Assembly (NCBI GenBank): GCA_035949255.1 | Contig: DASZIL010000151.1 | Coordinates: 23,182 to 87,181, forward strand | Direction: 5' to 3' | Origin: GAS188 sp035949255 | GTDB taxonomy: Bacteria; Pseudomonadota; Alphaproteobacteria; Rhizobiales; Beijerinckiaceae | Length of the DNA: 64,000 nt | Shown: piece by piece, positions 1-9,101 of the stretch | Position numbering within the stretch: position 1 is the first letter of the stretch | How the letters are laid out: each line of letters starts with the position of its first letter | Notes under the pieces: generated by a model | Told to the model about the DNA's origin: nothing | The model's input: the letters and a program-made list of their open reading frames with translations, nothing else | Databases searched by the model: none | Made by a program: the position numbers and the translations under genes

Positions 1-1
1 C

Positions 2-37
2 AAGACGGGTGGACGCGCGGAGGAGGTGGCGGCATGA
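2..37 (+). CDS. possible C-terminal tail of an upstream gene (partial)
   Basis: The first bases are open in one frame and end with a TGA at 35-37, reading ...KTGGRAEEVAA. This could be the end of the solute-binding protein or another gene of the ABC operon that follows. Only eleven codons are visible, so neither the reading frame nor any function can be established. Confidence 0.25.
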   Translation, partial: KTGGRAEEVAA

Positions 38-108
38 TCCGCCAGACGCGACTAGGGCTGGCCGTGCCCGATCCCGTGCCGCCCAGGGAGGAAGGCCCGT
101 ATGGAGCC

Positions 109-1233
109 ATGAATCGTGCGACGAATCCCGCAGCGCCCGCGGCAGCGCGCGTGAGCCGTTCGGGAAATACCGGGCGCGGCTTCAACGAGCTTCGCCTCGA
201 GGGCGTGCGGCGCGACTTCGGCACGGTCAACGCGCTTCGTGACCTCACCCTGACCATCTCTCGCGGCCAGTTCGTCGCCCTTCTCGGCCCCTCCGGTTGC
301 GGAAAGTCGACCGCGCTCAACTGCATCGCCGGCCTTCTTCCCGTCACGGGCGGGAGCATCTTCCTCGACGACAAGCGCATCGACACGATGCGCGCCGAGG
401 AACGAGGCTTCGGCATGGTGTTCCAGAACTACGCACTTTTCCCCCATATGACGGTGCGCAAGAACATCGCGTTCGGCCTTCGTATGCGCAGTGTGCCCTC
501 CGCCGAGGTCGAGCGTCGGGTCGAGGACGCGCTGCGGCTCGTGCGGCTCGCCGAGCATGCCGAGAAGCTTCCGGGGCAATTGTCCGGCGGCCAGCAACAG
601 CGCGTCGCGATCGCGCGAGCCATCGTCATCGAGCCGCCGCTCGTCCTGATGGACGAGCCGCTCTCCAATCTCGATGCCAAGCTCAGGCTCGAGATGCGCC
701 AGGAGATCCGCCGCATCCACACCCAGCTCGGCTCGACGACCATCTATGTCACGCATGACCAGGAAGAGGCGCTGTCGCTTGCCGACCGCATCGTCGTCCT
801 GCGCGACGGCGTGATCCGCCAGGTTGGGACGCCGGCCGAGCTTTACGGCGCGCCGGCGCATCTCGATGTCGCCGATTTCATGGGCTATCGCAACCGGATC
901 GAGGGAAAGCTTGTGCGCGACGAGGCCGGCCTCGCACGCGTCGACATTGATGGCGCCGCGATCCAAGGCTCGTTGCGCGGTGAGCCGAAGGGCGAGCGCG
1001 TCGTCGCCGCCATCCGGCCTGACGATCTCGTGCCGCTACGAGCGGGGCAAAGCGGCATCGCGGCGGTGGTCGAAGCCATCGAATATCGAGGGCGCGAATT
1101 CCATGGGCTTGCGCGCACGGCGGCCGGTGCCGAGTTGCATTTCTCCTCGCCCACGGCGATCGCGCTCGGCGCGACCGTGTCGCTTGCCGCCGATCCCGGG
1201 CAGGTGCTGATCTTCGACGCGGAGGACGCGTGA
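109..1233 (+). CDS. ABC transporter ATP-binding protein, PotA/spermidine-putrescine type
   Basis: Cytoplasmic ATPase of an importer of the polyamine/iron(III)/thiamine/phosphonate family. Walker A GPSGCGKST is at residues 60-68, the Q-loop is in VFQNYALFP, the signature LSGGQQQR is near 157, Walker B VLMDEPLSNLD near 177, and the switch histidine is in THDQEEALSLADR. The last 90 residues look like a TOBE domain. ATG 109 is chosen because a purine-rich AGGGAGGAAGG lies just upstream; an in-frame start at 34 is also open. The stop overlaps the GTG of the next permease (GTGA), so the genes are translationally coupled. The substrate cannot be told from sequence because the binding protein lies outside the window. 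Confidence 0.93.
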   Translation: MNRATNPAAPAAARVSRSGNTGRGFNELRLEGVRRDFGTVNALRDLTLTISRGQFVALLGPSGCGKSTALNCIAGLLPVTGGSIFLDDKRIDTMRAEERGFGMVFQNYALFPHMTVRKNIAFGLRMRSVPSAEVERRVEDALRLVRLAEHAEKLPGQLSGGQQQRVAIARAIVIEPPLVLMDEPLSNLDAKLRLEMRQEIRRIHTQLGSTTIYVTHDQEEALSLADRIVVLRDGVIRQVGTPAELYGAPAHLDVADFMGYRNRIEGKLVRDEAGLARVDIDGAAIQGSLRGEPKGERVVAAIRPDDLVPLRAGQSGIAAVVEAIEYRGREFHGLARTAAGAELHFSSPTAIALGATVSLAADPGQVLIFDAEDA

Positions 1234-2141
1234 GCGCCCTCGCATCCGCCGCGCCGGTCCGGCAACCCAGGCCTTCGCTGCGGCTGCGACTCGCGGCATC
1301 CGGCATCGATGGGGTGACGCTCCTTCTTCTCCCTGCCGCCCTGTTCCTGATCGCGCTCTTCATCTACCCTTTCATCTACGGCTTCGTCCTTTCCTTCGAG
1401 CCGAAGCAAGGGGGGATGTTCGCCAATTACCAGCGCTTCTTCTCCGACCCGTTTTTCGCAAACACGGTCGGCACGACGATGAAGATCGCGCTCCCAGTGA
1501 CGCTCCTCAATCTCGCGCTCGCGCTCCCGATCGCCTTTCGGGTGCGGCTCCTTCGCCGCCAGCGGCTGTTGACGACCTTCCTCGTGCTGCCGATCACGCT
1601 CGGCACGGTGCTCGTCGCCGAAGGCATGCTGTTCTATTTCGGGCCGCAAGGCTGGTTCAACCGGACCTTGATGACGCTCGGCCTCCTCTCGCAGCCGGTG
1701 AGGCTCGTGCACAACTATTGGGGCGTGCTGATCTCCCTCGTGATCACGGGCTTCCCCTTCACCTTCCTTCTCACCCTCTCCTACATCACCGGCATCGATC
1801 CTTCGCTCGAGCAGGCGGCGGCGACGCTCGGCGCCAGGGCCGCCGCGCGCTTCCGCCATATCTTCTGGCCCTTGCTGCTCCCTGGCCTCGCGATCACCTT
1901 CTGCCTCTCCTTCGTGCAGGCTTATTCGGTCTTTCCCTCGGCTGTGCTCGTCGGTGAGCCCGCCGCGGCCACACGGGTGATCTCGATCGCGGCCTATCAA
2001 TCGGCCTTCGAGGATTATGATTATTCGATGGCTTCGGCCATCGCCATGATCATGGCAGCGACGCAGCTCGTCGTGGTGCTCATCGTCTTTGCCGGGCGCG
2101 CGCTTGTCTATCGCGGCCCTGTCGCTTCCGGCAAAGGGTGA
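1230..2141 (+). CDS. ABC transporter permease, PotB type
   Basis: Inner-membrane permease of 303 residues with about six hydrophobic segments, starting near residue 30 (LLLLPAALFLIALFIYPF). The EAA loop that contacts the ATPase is visible as LEQAAATLGARAAARFRHIFWPLLLPG. It starts at a GTG overlapping the stop of the ATPase gene and is followed after 21 bases by a second permease, the standard arrangement of a PotABC importer. The family is firm, the substrate unknown. Confidence 0.9.
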   Translation: MSALASAAPVRQPRPSLRLRLAASGIDGVTLLLLPAALFLIALFIYPFIYGFVLSFEPKQGGMFANYQRFFSDPFFANTVGTTMKIALPVTLLNLALALPIAFRVRLLRRQRLLTTFLVLPITLGTVLVAEGMLFYFGPQGWFNRTLMTLGLLSQPVRLVHNYWGVLISLVITGFPFTFLLTLSYITGIDPSLEQAAATLGARAAARFRHIFWPLLLPGLAITFCLSFVQAYSVFPSAVLVGEPAAATRVISIAAYQSAFEDYDYSMASAIAMIMAATQLVVVLIVFAGRALVYRGPVASGKG

Positions 2142-2162
2142 GCGAGATGAGAAGCGCCTGAC

Positions 2163-2993
2163 ATGAACCGCTCGCTCACCGAACGGCTCTGGGCGACGGC
2201 GCTCTGGCTCCTCGTCGCTTTCTTCATCCTCAACCTCATCGCACTCATCGCAACCGTCATCACCTCGTCCTTCGCGACGAGGTGGCTCGGGACCTGGTTT
2301 CCCGCGGATTTCACGACGCGCTGGTATTTTTCCGCCTGGGACGAGTTCCAGCTCGGCGACGTCCTCACCGTGACCTTCGAGGTGGTGCTCGCGGTCGTGG
2401 CGCTCGCAGGCCTCCTCGGCGTGCCGGCCGCCTATGCGCTGGCGAGGCGGGATTTTCCGGGCAAGAAGCTCGTGATGCTGCTCTTCCTCTTGCCTCTTCT
2501 CGTGCCGCCGATCACCTACGGCATCCCGATGGCGACCGTGCTCTACAGGACCGGGCTCGGCGGCACCATGGCTGGTGTCATTCTCGCCAATCTCGTGCCG
2601 ACGGTTCCCTTCGTCATCCTCGTCATGATCCCCTTCATCGAGCAGATTGATCCGCGCATCGAGGCGGCCGCGCGGGTCTTCGGCGCCGGCACCTTGCGCC
2701 TCTTCATCCATGTGCTCTTGCCGATCCTGATGCCTGGCGTGCTCGCAGCCCTCCTCCTCGTCCTGGTGCGCACCATCGGCATGTTCGAGCTGACGTTTCT
2801 CACGGCCGGCCCGACGAGCCAGACCCTCGTCGTCGCCCTTTATTATGCGGTGTTCGCCGCCGGCGTGCGCGCCGTGCAATCGATCGACGCCATGGCGGTG
2901 ATCTACATGGCGACGACGCTCGTATGGCTCCTCATCGCGCTTCGCTTCGTCAACCCGACGCAGATCGTGGCGCGGGCGAAGCAGACGCGCTGA
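2163..2993 (+). CDS. ABC transporter permease, PotC type
   Basis: Second inner-membrane permease, 276 residues with about six membrane segments. Its EAA loop reads IEAAARVFGAGTLRLFIHVLLP, and it would pair with the preceding permease as a heterodimer. It is the third gene of the operon. Its last 44 bases overlap the 3' end of the gene on the opposite strand (2950-3621), so the two transcripts converge with overlapping coding ends. Confidence 0.9.
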   Translation: MNRSLTERLWATALWLLVAFFILNLIALIATVITSSFATRWLGTWFPADFTTRWYFSAWDEFQLGDVLTVTFEVVLAVVALAGLLGVPAAYALARRDFPGKKLVMLLFLLPLLVPPITYGIPMATVLYRTGLGGTMAGVILANLVPTVPFVILVMIPFIEQIDPRIEAAARVFGAGTLRLFIHVLLPILMPGVLAALLLVLVRTIGMFELTFLTAGPTSQTLVVALYYAVFAAGVRAVQSIDAMAVIYMATTLVWLLIALRFVNPTQIVARAKQTR

Positions 2994-3621
2994 GCTTGCG
3001 CCGGCGCAGCGCACGGGCAGCCCCGACGCACAGGTAGCCCGCCGCAAGGAAGGCCACGAGCAAGAAGATGCCGTTTACCGCAAGACGCGAATAGCCGAGC
3101 GCCGCGGCATCGAGAAACGAATAAGGATAGCTCCCGATGAGCACGCCGCGCATGAGGACGTAGAGAAAATAGGCGACCGGAAAGCTGAGCCAATAGACCG
3201 GATCGATCCAGCGCAAATCGCCTTTCGGCACGAAGGCGATCCAATAGAGAAGGTAGAGCGGCGGCAGGACGTCGTGCAACAACTTGTCCGCGATGCCCGA
3301 AGGCATCCAATAGGGACGCAAGATGGTCGAGTAGATGATGCCGACCATGGCGATATAGACGAGGACGGCCGAGCGCGTTCCCGACCGGGCCAGGAAACCG
3401 CGCGAGGCTGGGCGAAGACAGGCGATGGTGAGCACGAGCGCGACGAGGATATTGGTCAATACGGTGAAGAAGCCGAAATAGACGATGAACCCATGCGCCA
3501 CGGAAAAGCCGCGAGCGAGCGAAAAACCCATCGCAAGGCGAAGCTGCAGACCGAGCGCCAGCCATCCGAGCGCGGCTCCGGCACCCGCAAGAACCCGCTC
3601 CGCCGCCGAAGCCTTGCCCAT
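2950..3621 (-). CDS. Pr6Pr-family integral membrane protein
   Basis: Predicted membrane protein of 223 residues with about six hydrophobic segments. The segment YFGFFTVLTNILVAL resembles the conserved 'YFTxxTN' region of the Pr6Pr family, whose biochemical role is not established. Further family-like features are the aromatic pairs near IYSTILRPYW and the C-terminal FLAAGYLCVGAARALRRR. ATG 3621 is preferred over an in-frame start at 3669 because AAAGGTGA lies eight bases before it. It runs against the ABC operon and overlaps its last gene by 44 bases. The family call rests on motif memory only. Confidence 0.7.
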   Translation of the reverse strand: MGKASAAERVLAGAGAALGWLALGLQLRLAMGFSLARGFSVAHGFIVYFGFFTVLTNILVALVLTIACLRPASRGFLARSGTRSAVLVYIAMVGIIYSTILRPYWMPSGIADKLLHDVLPPLYLLYWIAFVPKGDLRWIDPVYWLSFPVAYFLYVLMRGVLIGSYPYSFLDAAALGYSRLAVNGIFLLVAFLAAGYLCVGAARALRRRKLSASASPAPRSASG

Positions 3622-3717
3622 GATCAGATCACCTTTCTCGATGTTACGCGGAAGGCTATCGGCGCCCATCGGAAGACTTGAATGGATAAGCGACGAGCGT
3701 GACGCTTTTTCGACCCT

Positions 3718-4668
3718 TCATGGGTCATGTGAGGTGCGGGCGAGCAAATCCTCGACTTCCTCTCGCCTTGGCGCGGACGCGGCGGAGCCTGGTTTCGTCA
3801 CGCAAAGCGCGCCGCAAGCCGAAGCGAAGCGCGCGGCCTCCATGAGGTCCTTGCCTTCGCCGAGCGCGACCGCGAGCCCGGCGTTGAAACAGTCCCCTGC
3901 GGCGACCGTGCTGACGGGGGTGACCGCCAAGGGAGGGACGAAGCCCCCCGCTTCGCCGTTCTCCCCGGCTTTCGAGCGCGACACGAAGGCGCCGCGCGCA
4001 CCCAAGGTCACGATCGCCGCGCGCACTCCCCTCGCGACGAGCTCGCGCGCGGCGCGACCTGCCTCCTCAACCGTGCCCGGCCGAAAGCCGAGAAGCGCCT
4101 CCGCTTCGGTTTCATTCGGCGTGATGACATCGATGAGCGGGTAAAGCGCGTCCGGCAAAGGCCCCGACGGAGCCGGCGCCGGATCGAGGACCACGATCAC
4201 GCCGCGCTCTCGTGCCGCGCGCGCCGCCTCGAGGCAGGCCGCGACCGGTATCTCGAGCTGGAGCATCAGGACCTTGGCGCGCTCGAGCGCCCGCAGCCCC
4301 TCGCGCAGCTCCTGTGCGCCAAGGCGCATATTGGCGCCCGGGATGACCGTAATGGCGTTTCGCCCCTGCGCATCGACGCCGATGATGGCAAGCCCGGTCG
4401 CGTGCTCCGCGTCTCTTGTGGAGTGGCGTGTGGAGACGCCGAATTCGGCGAGGCGCCGCAAGGCGCGCTCACCGAAGGCGTCGTCGCCAATCCGCCCCAC
4501 GAATTCCACCTTGGCGCCCAGACGGGACGCGGCCGCGGCCTGATTCGCTCCCTTGCCGCCGAGCTCCATCGCATAGCTCTCGCCCATCACGGTTTCACCG
4601 ATGCGCGGCAGCGCCTCGCCATAGCTCGTGATGTCCGTATTGATGCTGCCAACCACCAGCACGCTCAT
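3718..4668 (-). CDS. rbsK: ribokinase (PfkB family carbohydrate kinase)
   Basis: Phosphorylates ribose, or a similar pentose, at C5 using ATP in the cytoplasm. The 316 residues show the PfkB pattern: N-terminal VVGSINTDI, the glycine-rich ELGGKGANQAAAASRLG near residue 36, GRIGDDAFG, the PNETEAEALLG nucleotide region, and the C-terminal anion hole and catalytic base TVAAGDCFNAGLAVAL. Length matches the family. No ribose transporter or other rbs gene is adjacent; the next gene downstream on the strand is the Pr6Pr-type protein. Another sugar or nucleoside is possible as substrate. Confidence 0.88.
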   Translation of the reverse strand: MSVLVVGSINTDITSYGEALPRIGETVMGESYAMELGGKGANQAAAASRLGAKVEFVGRIGDDAFGERALRRLAEFGVSTRHSTRDAEHATGLAIIGVDAQGRNAITVIPGANMRLGAQELREGLRALERAKVLMLQLEIPVAACLEAARAARERGVIVVLDPAPAPSGPLPDALYPLIDVITPNETEAEALLGFRPGTVEEAGRAARELVARGVRAAIVTLGARGAFVSRSKAGENGEAGGFVPPLAVTPVSTVAAGDCFNAGLAVALGEGKDLMEAARFASACGALCVTKPGSAASAPRREEVEDLLARTSHDP

Positions 4669-4920
4669 TTAAGGGCTCCGGGATCTCATGGGGCCTATTT
4701 TTGCGCCCCTCGGACGCGATCAAATTACCGTGTGTTCCGGCAGGATAGGCGCGATCTTATTCCAAAGGACGAGGAATCTTGACGAAATTCGATCTTGCCG
4801 TCCGGGTTGAACGCACTACAGTCTCGGCTGAGAAGGCGCTCGCAGCCTAAGCGAATGCCCCGAGCCTTTCGCTCGCGGACATTCTCTTGGCGGCATCGAA
4901 AATAATTCCGGGAGGAAGCG

Positions 4921-6183
4921 ATGAAGCATACCGATTGGCGCGTCTTTCGCGCACACCTGATGAAAGCCACGCTCTTTTTGGGCGCGGCTGTTCTCGCCTC
5001 TGCGGTCGGTTCGGCCGCGCAGGCGCAAAGCAAGGACCCGATCCGCATCGGCGTGATCTCGGAGGCGCAATCGGTCGCGGGCTCGTCGATTCCGCTCGGC
5101 GCGCAGCTCGCCGCCGACGAGATCAACGCGGCCGGCGGCGTCGACGGACGCAAGATCGAGATCGTCTCTTACGACAACCATTCTTCCTCGGCCGAATCGG
5201 TGCGCGCCTTCCAGCGCGCCGTGAACGAGGATCACGTGAACGCGGTGATCGCGAGCTACATCAGCGAGGTCGTGCTGGCGCTCGAGCCGTGGGCGGCACG
5301 CCTGAAGACCGTGATGATCACGCCCGGTGCGGCTTCCGACGTCATCACCCAGAATATCGCGAAGGATTACGAGCACAATAAATACACCTTCCACGGCTAC
5401 CTCACCTCGACCGCCATCGCCCAATCTGTGTGCGACGCCGCCAAGGATCTTCTCGTCAAGGATCTGAAGATGAAAACGGCGGTGATCATGAGCGAGGACG
5501 CGGCGTGGACGACGCCGCTCGACGTGAGCTACGAAAAATGCCTCCCCGAGATCGGGATGAAAGTGCTCGATCACATCCGCTTTTCTCCTGACACGACCGA
5601 TTTCACCCCGATCTTCAACAAGATCGAGGGGGAGAAGCCCGATGTCATGATCACGGGCATCTCGCATGTCGGCACCCAGCCGACGGTGCAATGGAAGAGC
5701 CAGCAGGTGCCGATCGCGATGCTCGGCGTCTCTTCGCAAGCGACGAACTCGACCTTCTGGAAGGACACGAACGGCGCGACCGAAGGCGTGCTCTTCAACG
5801 CGGTCTCCGGCCCCGATGTCGCGGTGACGCCCAAGACCTTGCCTTTCGTGAGCGCCTTCCAGAAGCGCTTCGGCAATTTCCCGTCCTATTGCGGCTACAC
5901 CGCCTATGACGAGGTCTATTATCTCGCCGACGCCATTCATCGGGCCGGCACGACGGATTCCGACAAGCTCGTCGACGCCTTGGAGAAGACGGATTGGGTC
6001 GGCACCATCGGGCGCATCCAGTTCCTCGGGAAGGACACCCCCTACCCCCACGCGCTGAAGGTGGGCGAGGGCACGATCACCGGATTGATGCTGCAATGGC
6101 AGGACGGCAAGCAGGTCAATCTGTGGCCGCGTGAGGTTGCGAACGGGAAGTTGAAGTTCCCGCCCTTCATCAAGACCAACTGA
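4921..6183 (+). CDS. ABC transporter substrate-binding protein, branched-chain amino acid/amide type
   Basis: Periplasmic binding protein of 420 residues. The signal peptide is a basic start, the hydrophobic stretch LFLGAAVLASAVGSAAQAQ and likely cleavage after AQAQ. The mature part follows the Peripla_BP_6 pattern (IRIGVISEAQSVAGSS, AADEINAAGGVDGRKIEIV, YDNHSS). A strong GGAGGAAG precedes ATG 4921. A hairpin follows the gene before livH, consistent with the binding protein being expressed above the membrane parts. Amides, urea or aromatic acids are possible ligands as well as amino acids. Confidence 0.9.
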   Translation: MKHTDWRVFRAHLMKATLFLGAAVLASAVGSAAQAQSKDPIRIGVISEAQSVAGSSIPLGAQLAADEINAAGGVDGRKIEIVSYDNHSSSAESVRAFQRAVNEDHVNAVIASYISEVVLALEPWAARLKTVMITPGAASDVITQNIAKDYEHNKYTFHGYLTSTAIAQSVCDAAKDLLVKDLKMKTAVIMSEDAAWTTPLDVSYEKCLPEIGMKVLDHIRFSPDTTDFTPIFNKIEGEKPDVMITGISHVGTQPTVQWKSQQVPIAMLGVSSQATNSTFWKDTNGATEGVLFNAVSGPDVAVTPKTLPFVSAFQKRFGNFPSYCGYTAYDEVYYLADAIHRAGTTDSDKLVDALEKTDWVGTIGRIQFLGKDTPYPHALKVGEGTITGLMLQWQDGKQVNLWPREVANGKLKFPPFIKTN

Positions 6184-6197
6184 CCGACCCCATCGAG

Positions 6198-6230
6198 AAG
6201 GCCCCCGACCGACAGTTCGGGGGCCTTTCG
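6198..6230 (+). terminator. hairpin between binding-protein gene and livH
   Basis: A perfect 11-bp stem, AAGGCCCCCGA at 6198-6208 paired with TCGGGGGCCTT at 6217-6227, has an eight-base loop and is followed by TTCGCTTGTTTC. The T-tract is weak, so it is more likely an attenuating or 3'-end protecting hairpin than a full stop. It lies in the 93-base gap before livH. Confidence 0.7.
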
Positions 6231-6276
6231 CTTGTTTCGCCGAAACGGATTGCGAGCCACGCTCGGACCCTGATCA

Positions 6277-7152
6277 ATGCTCTTTTGGCAAATTCTCATC
6301 GACGGCTTCGCCATCAGCGCGCTTTACGCGCTCGGCGCCACCGGCTTCACCTTGATATTCGGGGTGTCGGGCGTGCTCAACCTCTCCCATGGTGCGCTCA
6401 TGGTCGCGGCCGTTGTCGCCGCCTGGGTCGCTGGCGGCGACCTCGGCGTCGGCAGCTATCTCGGCGCGAGCATCGGCGTGCTCGTCGGGCTCGCCTTGAC
6501 CATGCTTACCTATTTCGTGGTGGTGCGCCCGCTCCAGCAATCGCGCAAGATCCGAGAGCAGGAAAAGGAGATCTTCATTCTCACGGCGACCTTGCTCTGG
6601 GGCATCATGATCCAGGAGCTCATCGCCTATCTCTACACCAACAACGCCAAGACGGTGCTGCCGATCGTCGAGGGCGTGGTGATGATCGTGGGCGTGCGCA
6701 CGCCGGCGAATGAAATCTTCACCGCCGTGATCTGCTGGCTGGTGATCGGGCTGTTGTGGCTCCTCGTCAATCGCACGCGGGCCGGCAAGGCGGTGCTCGC
6801 CGCGTCGATGAACGCGCGCGGCGTCACGCTGCTCGGCATCGAGCTTTCCTACGTCTATATCGCCGTGTGGGCGATCTACGGCGTGCTCGTCGGCATCGCT
6901 GGCGTGCTGCTCGGCATGTTCCTCGGCGTTTCCTCCTATAGCGTCGGGCCGCTGACGGCGAGTGCCTTTTCGATCGTCGTCCTTGGCGGCCTCGGCAGCG
7001 TCTCGGGCTCCCTTATCGCCGCCTATGTGGTCGGCTATCTCGAGACGATGACCGCCTATCTCGTCTCGCCCGCTTATCGGACGATCCCGGCGCTTCTACT
7101 CCTCGTCTTCGTCATGTATGTGCGCCCCCGCGGCCTCCTCGGACGGCGCTAG
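6277..7152 (+). CDS. livH: branched-chain amino acid ABC transporter permease, LivH type
   Basis: Inner-membrane permease of 291 residues, family BPD_transp_2. Typical features are the N-terminal GFAISALYALGATGFTLIFGVSGVLNLSHGALM, the Gly-rich SIVVLGGLGSVSGSLIAAYVVGYLE, and the C-terminal LLLVFVMYVRPRGLLGRR. It pairs with the LivM-type permease at 9102-10049. The pair is separated here by an inverted phosphoesterase gene, so livH may have lost direct co-transcription with livM. Confidence 0.92.
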   Translation: MLFWQILIDGFAISALYALGATGFTLIFGVSGVLNLSHGALMVAAVVAAWVAGGDLGVGSYLGASIGVLVGLALTMLTYFVVVRPLQQSRKIREQEKEIFILTATLLWGIMIQELIAYLYTNNAKTVLPIVEGVVMIVGVRTPANEIFTAVICWLVIGLLWLLVNRTRAGKAVLAASMNARGVTLLGIELSYVYIAVWAIYGVLVGIAGVLLGMFLGVSSYSVGPLTASAFSIVVLGGLGSVSGSLIAAYVVGYLETMTAYLVSPAYRTIPALLLLVFVMYVRPRGLLGRR

Positions 7153-7283
7153 GCTTCATGCGCAGCCGCTTCCGCAAGGCTCAAACCAAGGCGGCGCTCT
7201 CGTGTCGAGTGTCCGCAAGCGGGCCTCGCGCTTGCCGAAGCCGTCGACTTGCGATCGGCCGATCCCTGCCCGCGACAGCGAGC

Positions 7284-9008
7284 TCACGACTTATCGCGCG
7301 CCTCACCCCCGGTGATCTCGACGACGAGATTGTCGTTGTGAACGCGGCCGTATTCATCGATCGCGCGCACCTTCAAACAATGGGTTCCAGTTCCGAGATC
7401 GGCCGGCAACCGCGCCACGAAAATATGCGAGCAAGGCTCGGCCTTCACCCAGGGTTTTTTCGTCGCCTGGTTGCGCGCGTAAACCTCCTCGACGAAGGGA
7501 TCGGGGCGCACATCGCGGGTCATCGAGATGGCCGACCCGTTGCCGATTCGGTACTCGACCGTCGAGCGCGGGCCGCCGTCGAAAAGGTTCACCACGACCT
7601 CGGTCGCGTAGACATTCTCTTGCGCGATCGGCGAACCGAGCAACTGGCCCATGCGAAAATCGCGATAGACCTCCTTTCGGTCGCGATGGAATCCGCTATC
7701 GAGCACGATGCGCATCTGGCGAGAGCTCGGCTCGTTCGCAGCTTGGAACCGCGTCGTGTAGCGGTTGCCCTCGACGCTCAGGATGTGGAAACCGTTCGGC
7801 GTGCCGTCGCGGCTGTCGGCAACCGCAATGCCGCGATGATCATAAGGGCCGCTCCACCAGGAGCCGCAAACGGCGGTCATGACGTGATGGTGATGTGGGG
7901 CTCCCCCGGCGAAGCCGTCCCCGGCCCCGAAATAATGATGCTCGGTCGTATTCGTGTGGCCGGAGAGCGAAACCGTGTTCGGGCGTCCCGACAACAGCTC
8001 GAGGAGCGCGGCCGTGTTCACCGTCGAGATCACCGGATCCTTCGGGCCGAGATGGGTGCGCAGCGGAATATGCATGCACACGACGAGGAGCTTGTCGGTC
8101 GGCACCTCTTTCAAGAGATTGCCGATGAAGCTGAGCTGCCTCTCGTCGAAGCGTCCTTCGTATTTGCCGCCCTCTTTGGGATTTGCGGGGTCCCCGCCGA
8201 GGTAATCGACGTTGTCGAGCATCAGGAAGACCGCCCCGCCGTATTCGAAGGCGTAGTAGTTGGGTCCGAAGATCCGCTTGAAGGTTTCGCGAGAGAGAGA
8301 GCGGTCTCGCGCCTCGAAGTTGAGGTCGTGATTGCCCCCGATGCTGTACCACGGAAGGCCGATCTGGCCGATGATGCGGTTATAGCGGCCGTAAAGGGAG
8401 AGATCATCGAACATCAGATCGCCCGTGGTGATGCCGAAGGCAGCCTTCATGCCGACGACGCCGTTGACGATGGCGTCACGGATGAAGCTCACCTCCACAT
8501 CGCTTTCGGGCTGCGGATCGGCGAACATGATGACATCGAAGCTCGAGGCTTCCTCGGATTTCCTCAAAGGGAAATCGACCGATGCCGGAAGCGGACCCGT
8601 CGGGTCGATGCCGCGAAAATGCAGATTGAGCTCGGCGGGCGAGCCCTTCGGCTGATGGATGTAGAAGAAGCGTGGCAGATTGTTCTCATCGACGGGCACC
8701 GCATAACCCGTTGGCTTGATCACGAAGACCACCATGCCCTCTTCGATCGGCAAGGCGAAACGGCCTTCCCCGTCGGTCTTGGCGATCTCTCGTCCGTTCG
8801 AGACGAGCACGCCAGCGATCCCCGGGTCGCCCGGCTGCCTGTGGCCGGCGTGCGAACGGTCCTCGAAGACGATACCCGTCACCATCTCGCCGTTCGCCGC
8901 AACGCTTGGGGCTCCAGGCCACGTCGCCGCGGCAAGCGCGAGCGCTGTCGCTCCCGTGCCCTTCACAACCTCGCGACGCGAGACGCCAAGCTCGTTCTTG
9001 TCGGTCAT
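7284..9008 (-). CDS. Tat-exported calcineurin-like metallophosphoesterase
   Basis: Protein of 574 residues. The N-terminus has a twin-arginine signal (SRREVVKGTGATALALAAATWPG). Then comes a short beta-domain resembling a MetallophosN/carboxypeptidase-regulatory fold (GIVFEDRSHAG...VLVSNGREIAKTDGEGRF). The catalytic domain carries metal-site motifs FADPQPE, GDLMFDD, GGNHDLNF, HIPLR and SGHTNT. A long C-terminal domain is likely MetallophosC. ATG 9008 is chosen for AAGGAGAG eight bases upstream. It would cleave a phosphoester in the periplasm; the substrate is unknown. The gene sits in reverse between livH and livM, leaving gaps of 131 and 93 bases. Confidence 0.85.
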   Translation of the reverse strand: MTDKNELGVSRREVVKGTGATALALAAATWPGAPSVAANGEMVTGIVFEDRSHAGHRQPGDPGIAGVLVSNGREIAKTDGEGRFALPIEEGMVVFVIKPTGYAVPVDENNLPRFFYIHQPKGSPAELNLHFRGIDPTGPLPASVDFPLRKSEEASSFDVIMFADPQPESDVEVSFIRDAIVNGVVGMKAAFGITTGDLMFDDLSLYGRYNRIIGQIGLPWYSIGGNHDLNFEARDRSLSRETFKRIFGPNYYAFEYGGAVFLMLDNVDYLGGDPANPKEGGKYEGRFDERQLSFIGNLLKEVPTDKLLVVCMHIPLRTHLGPKDPVISTVNTAALLELLSGRPNTVSLSGHTNTTEHHYFGAGDGFAGGAPHHHHVMTAVCGSWWSGPYDHRGIAVADSRDGTPNGFHILSVEGNRYTTRFQAANEPSSRQMRIVLDSGFHRDRKEVYRDFRMGQLLGSPIAQENVYATEVVVNLFDGGPRSTVEYRIGNGSAISMTRDVRPDPFVEEVYARNQATKKPWVKAEPCSHIFVARLPADLGTGTHCLKVRAIDEYGRVHNDNLVVEITGGEARDKS

Positions 9009-9101
9009 GCTTCTCTCCTTCCGCTCCCCGGCCCCGCGGATGCGAGCGATCTCTATGCGACTTCTACCAAAGGTCGATGACATGAAGAGAGGTACCTCCT
9101 C

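Noticed and set aside
885..3047. 720-codon minus-strand frame over the ABC operon
   Set aside because: It is antisense to three clear ABC genes; its composition (His/Glu/Arg-rich) is that of a high-GC shadow frame.
7158..9080. 640-codon plus-strand frame over the phosphoesterase
   Set aside because: It is antisense to the phosphoesterase, whose motifs, Tat signal and ribosome site are on the minus strand. It would have made the liv genes contiguous, but has no domain features.
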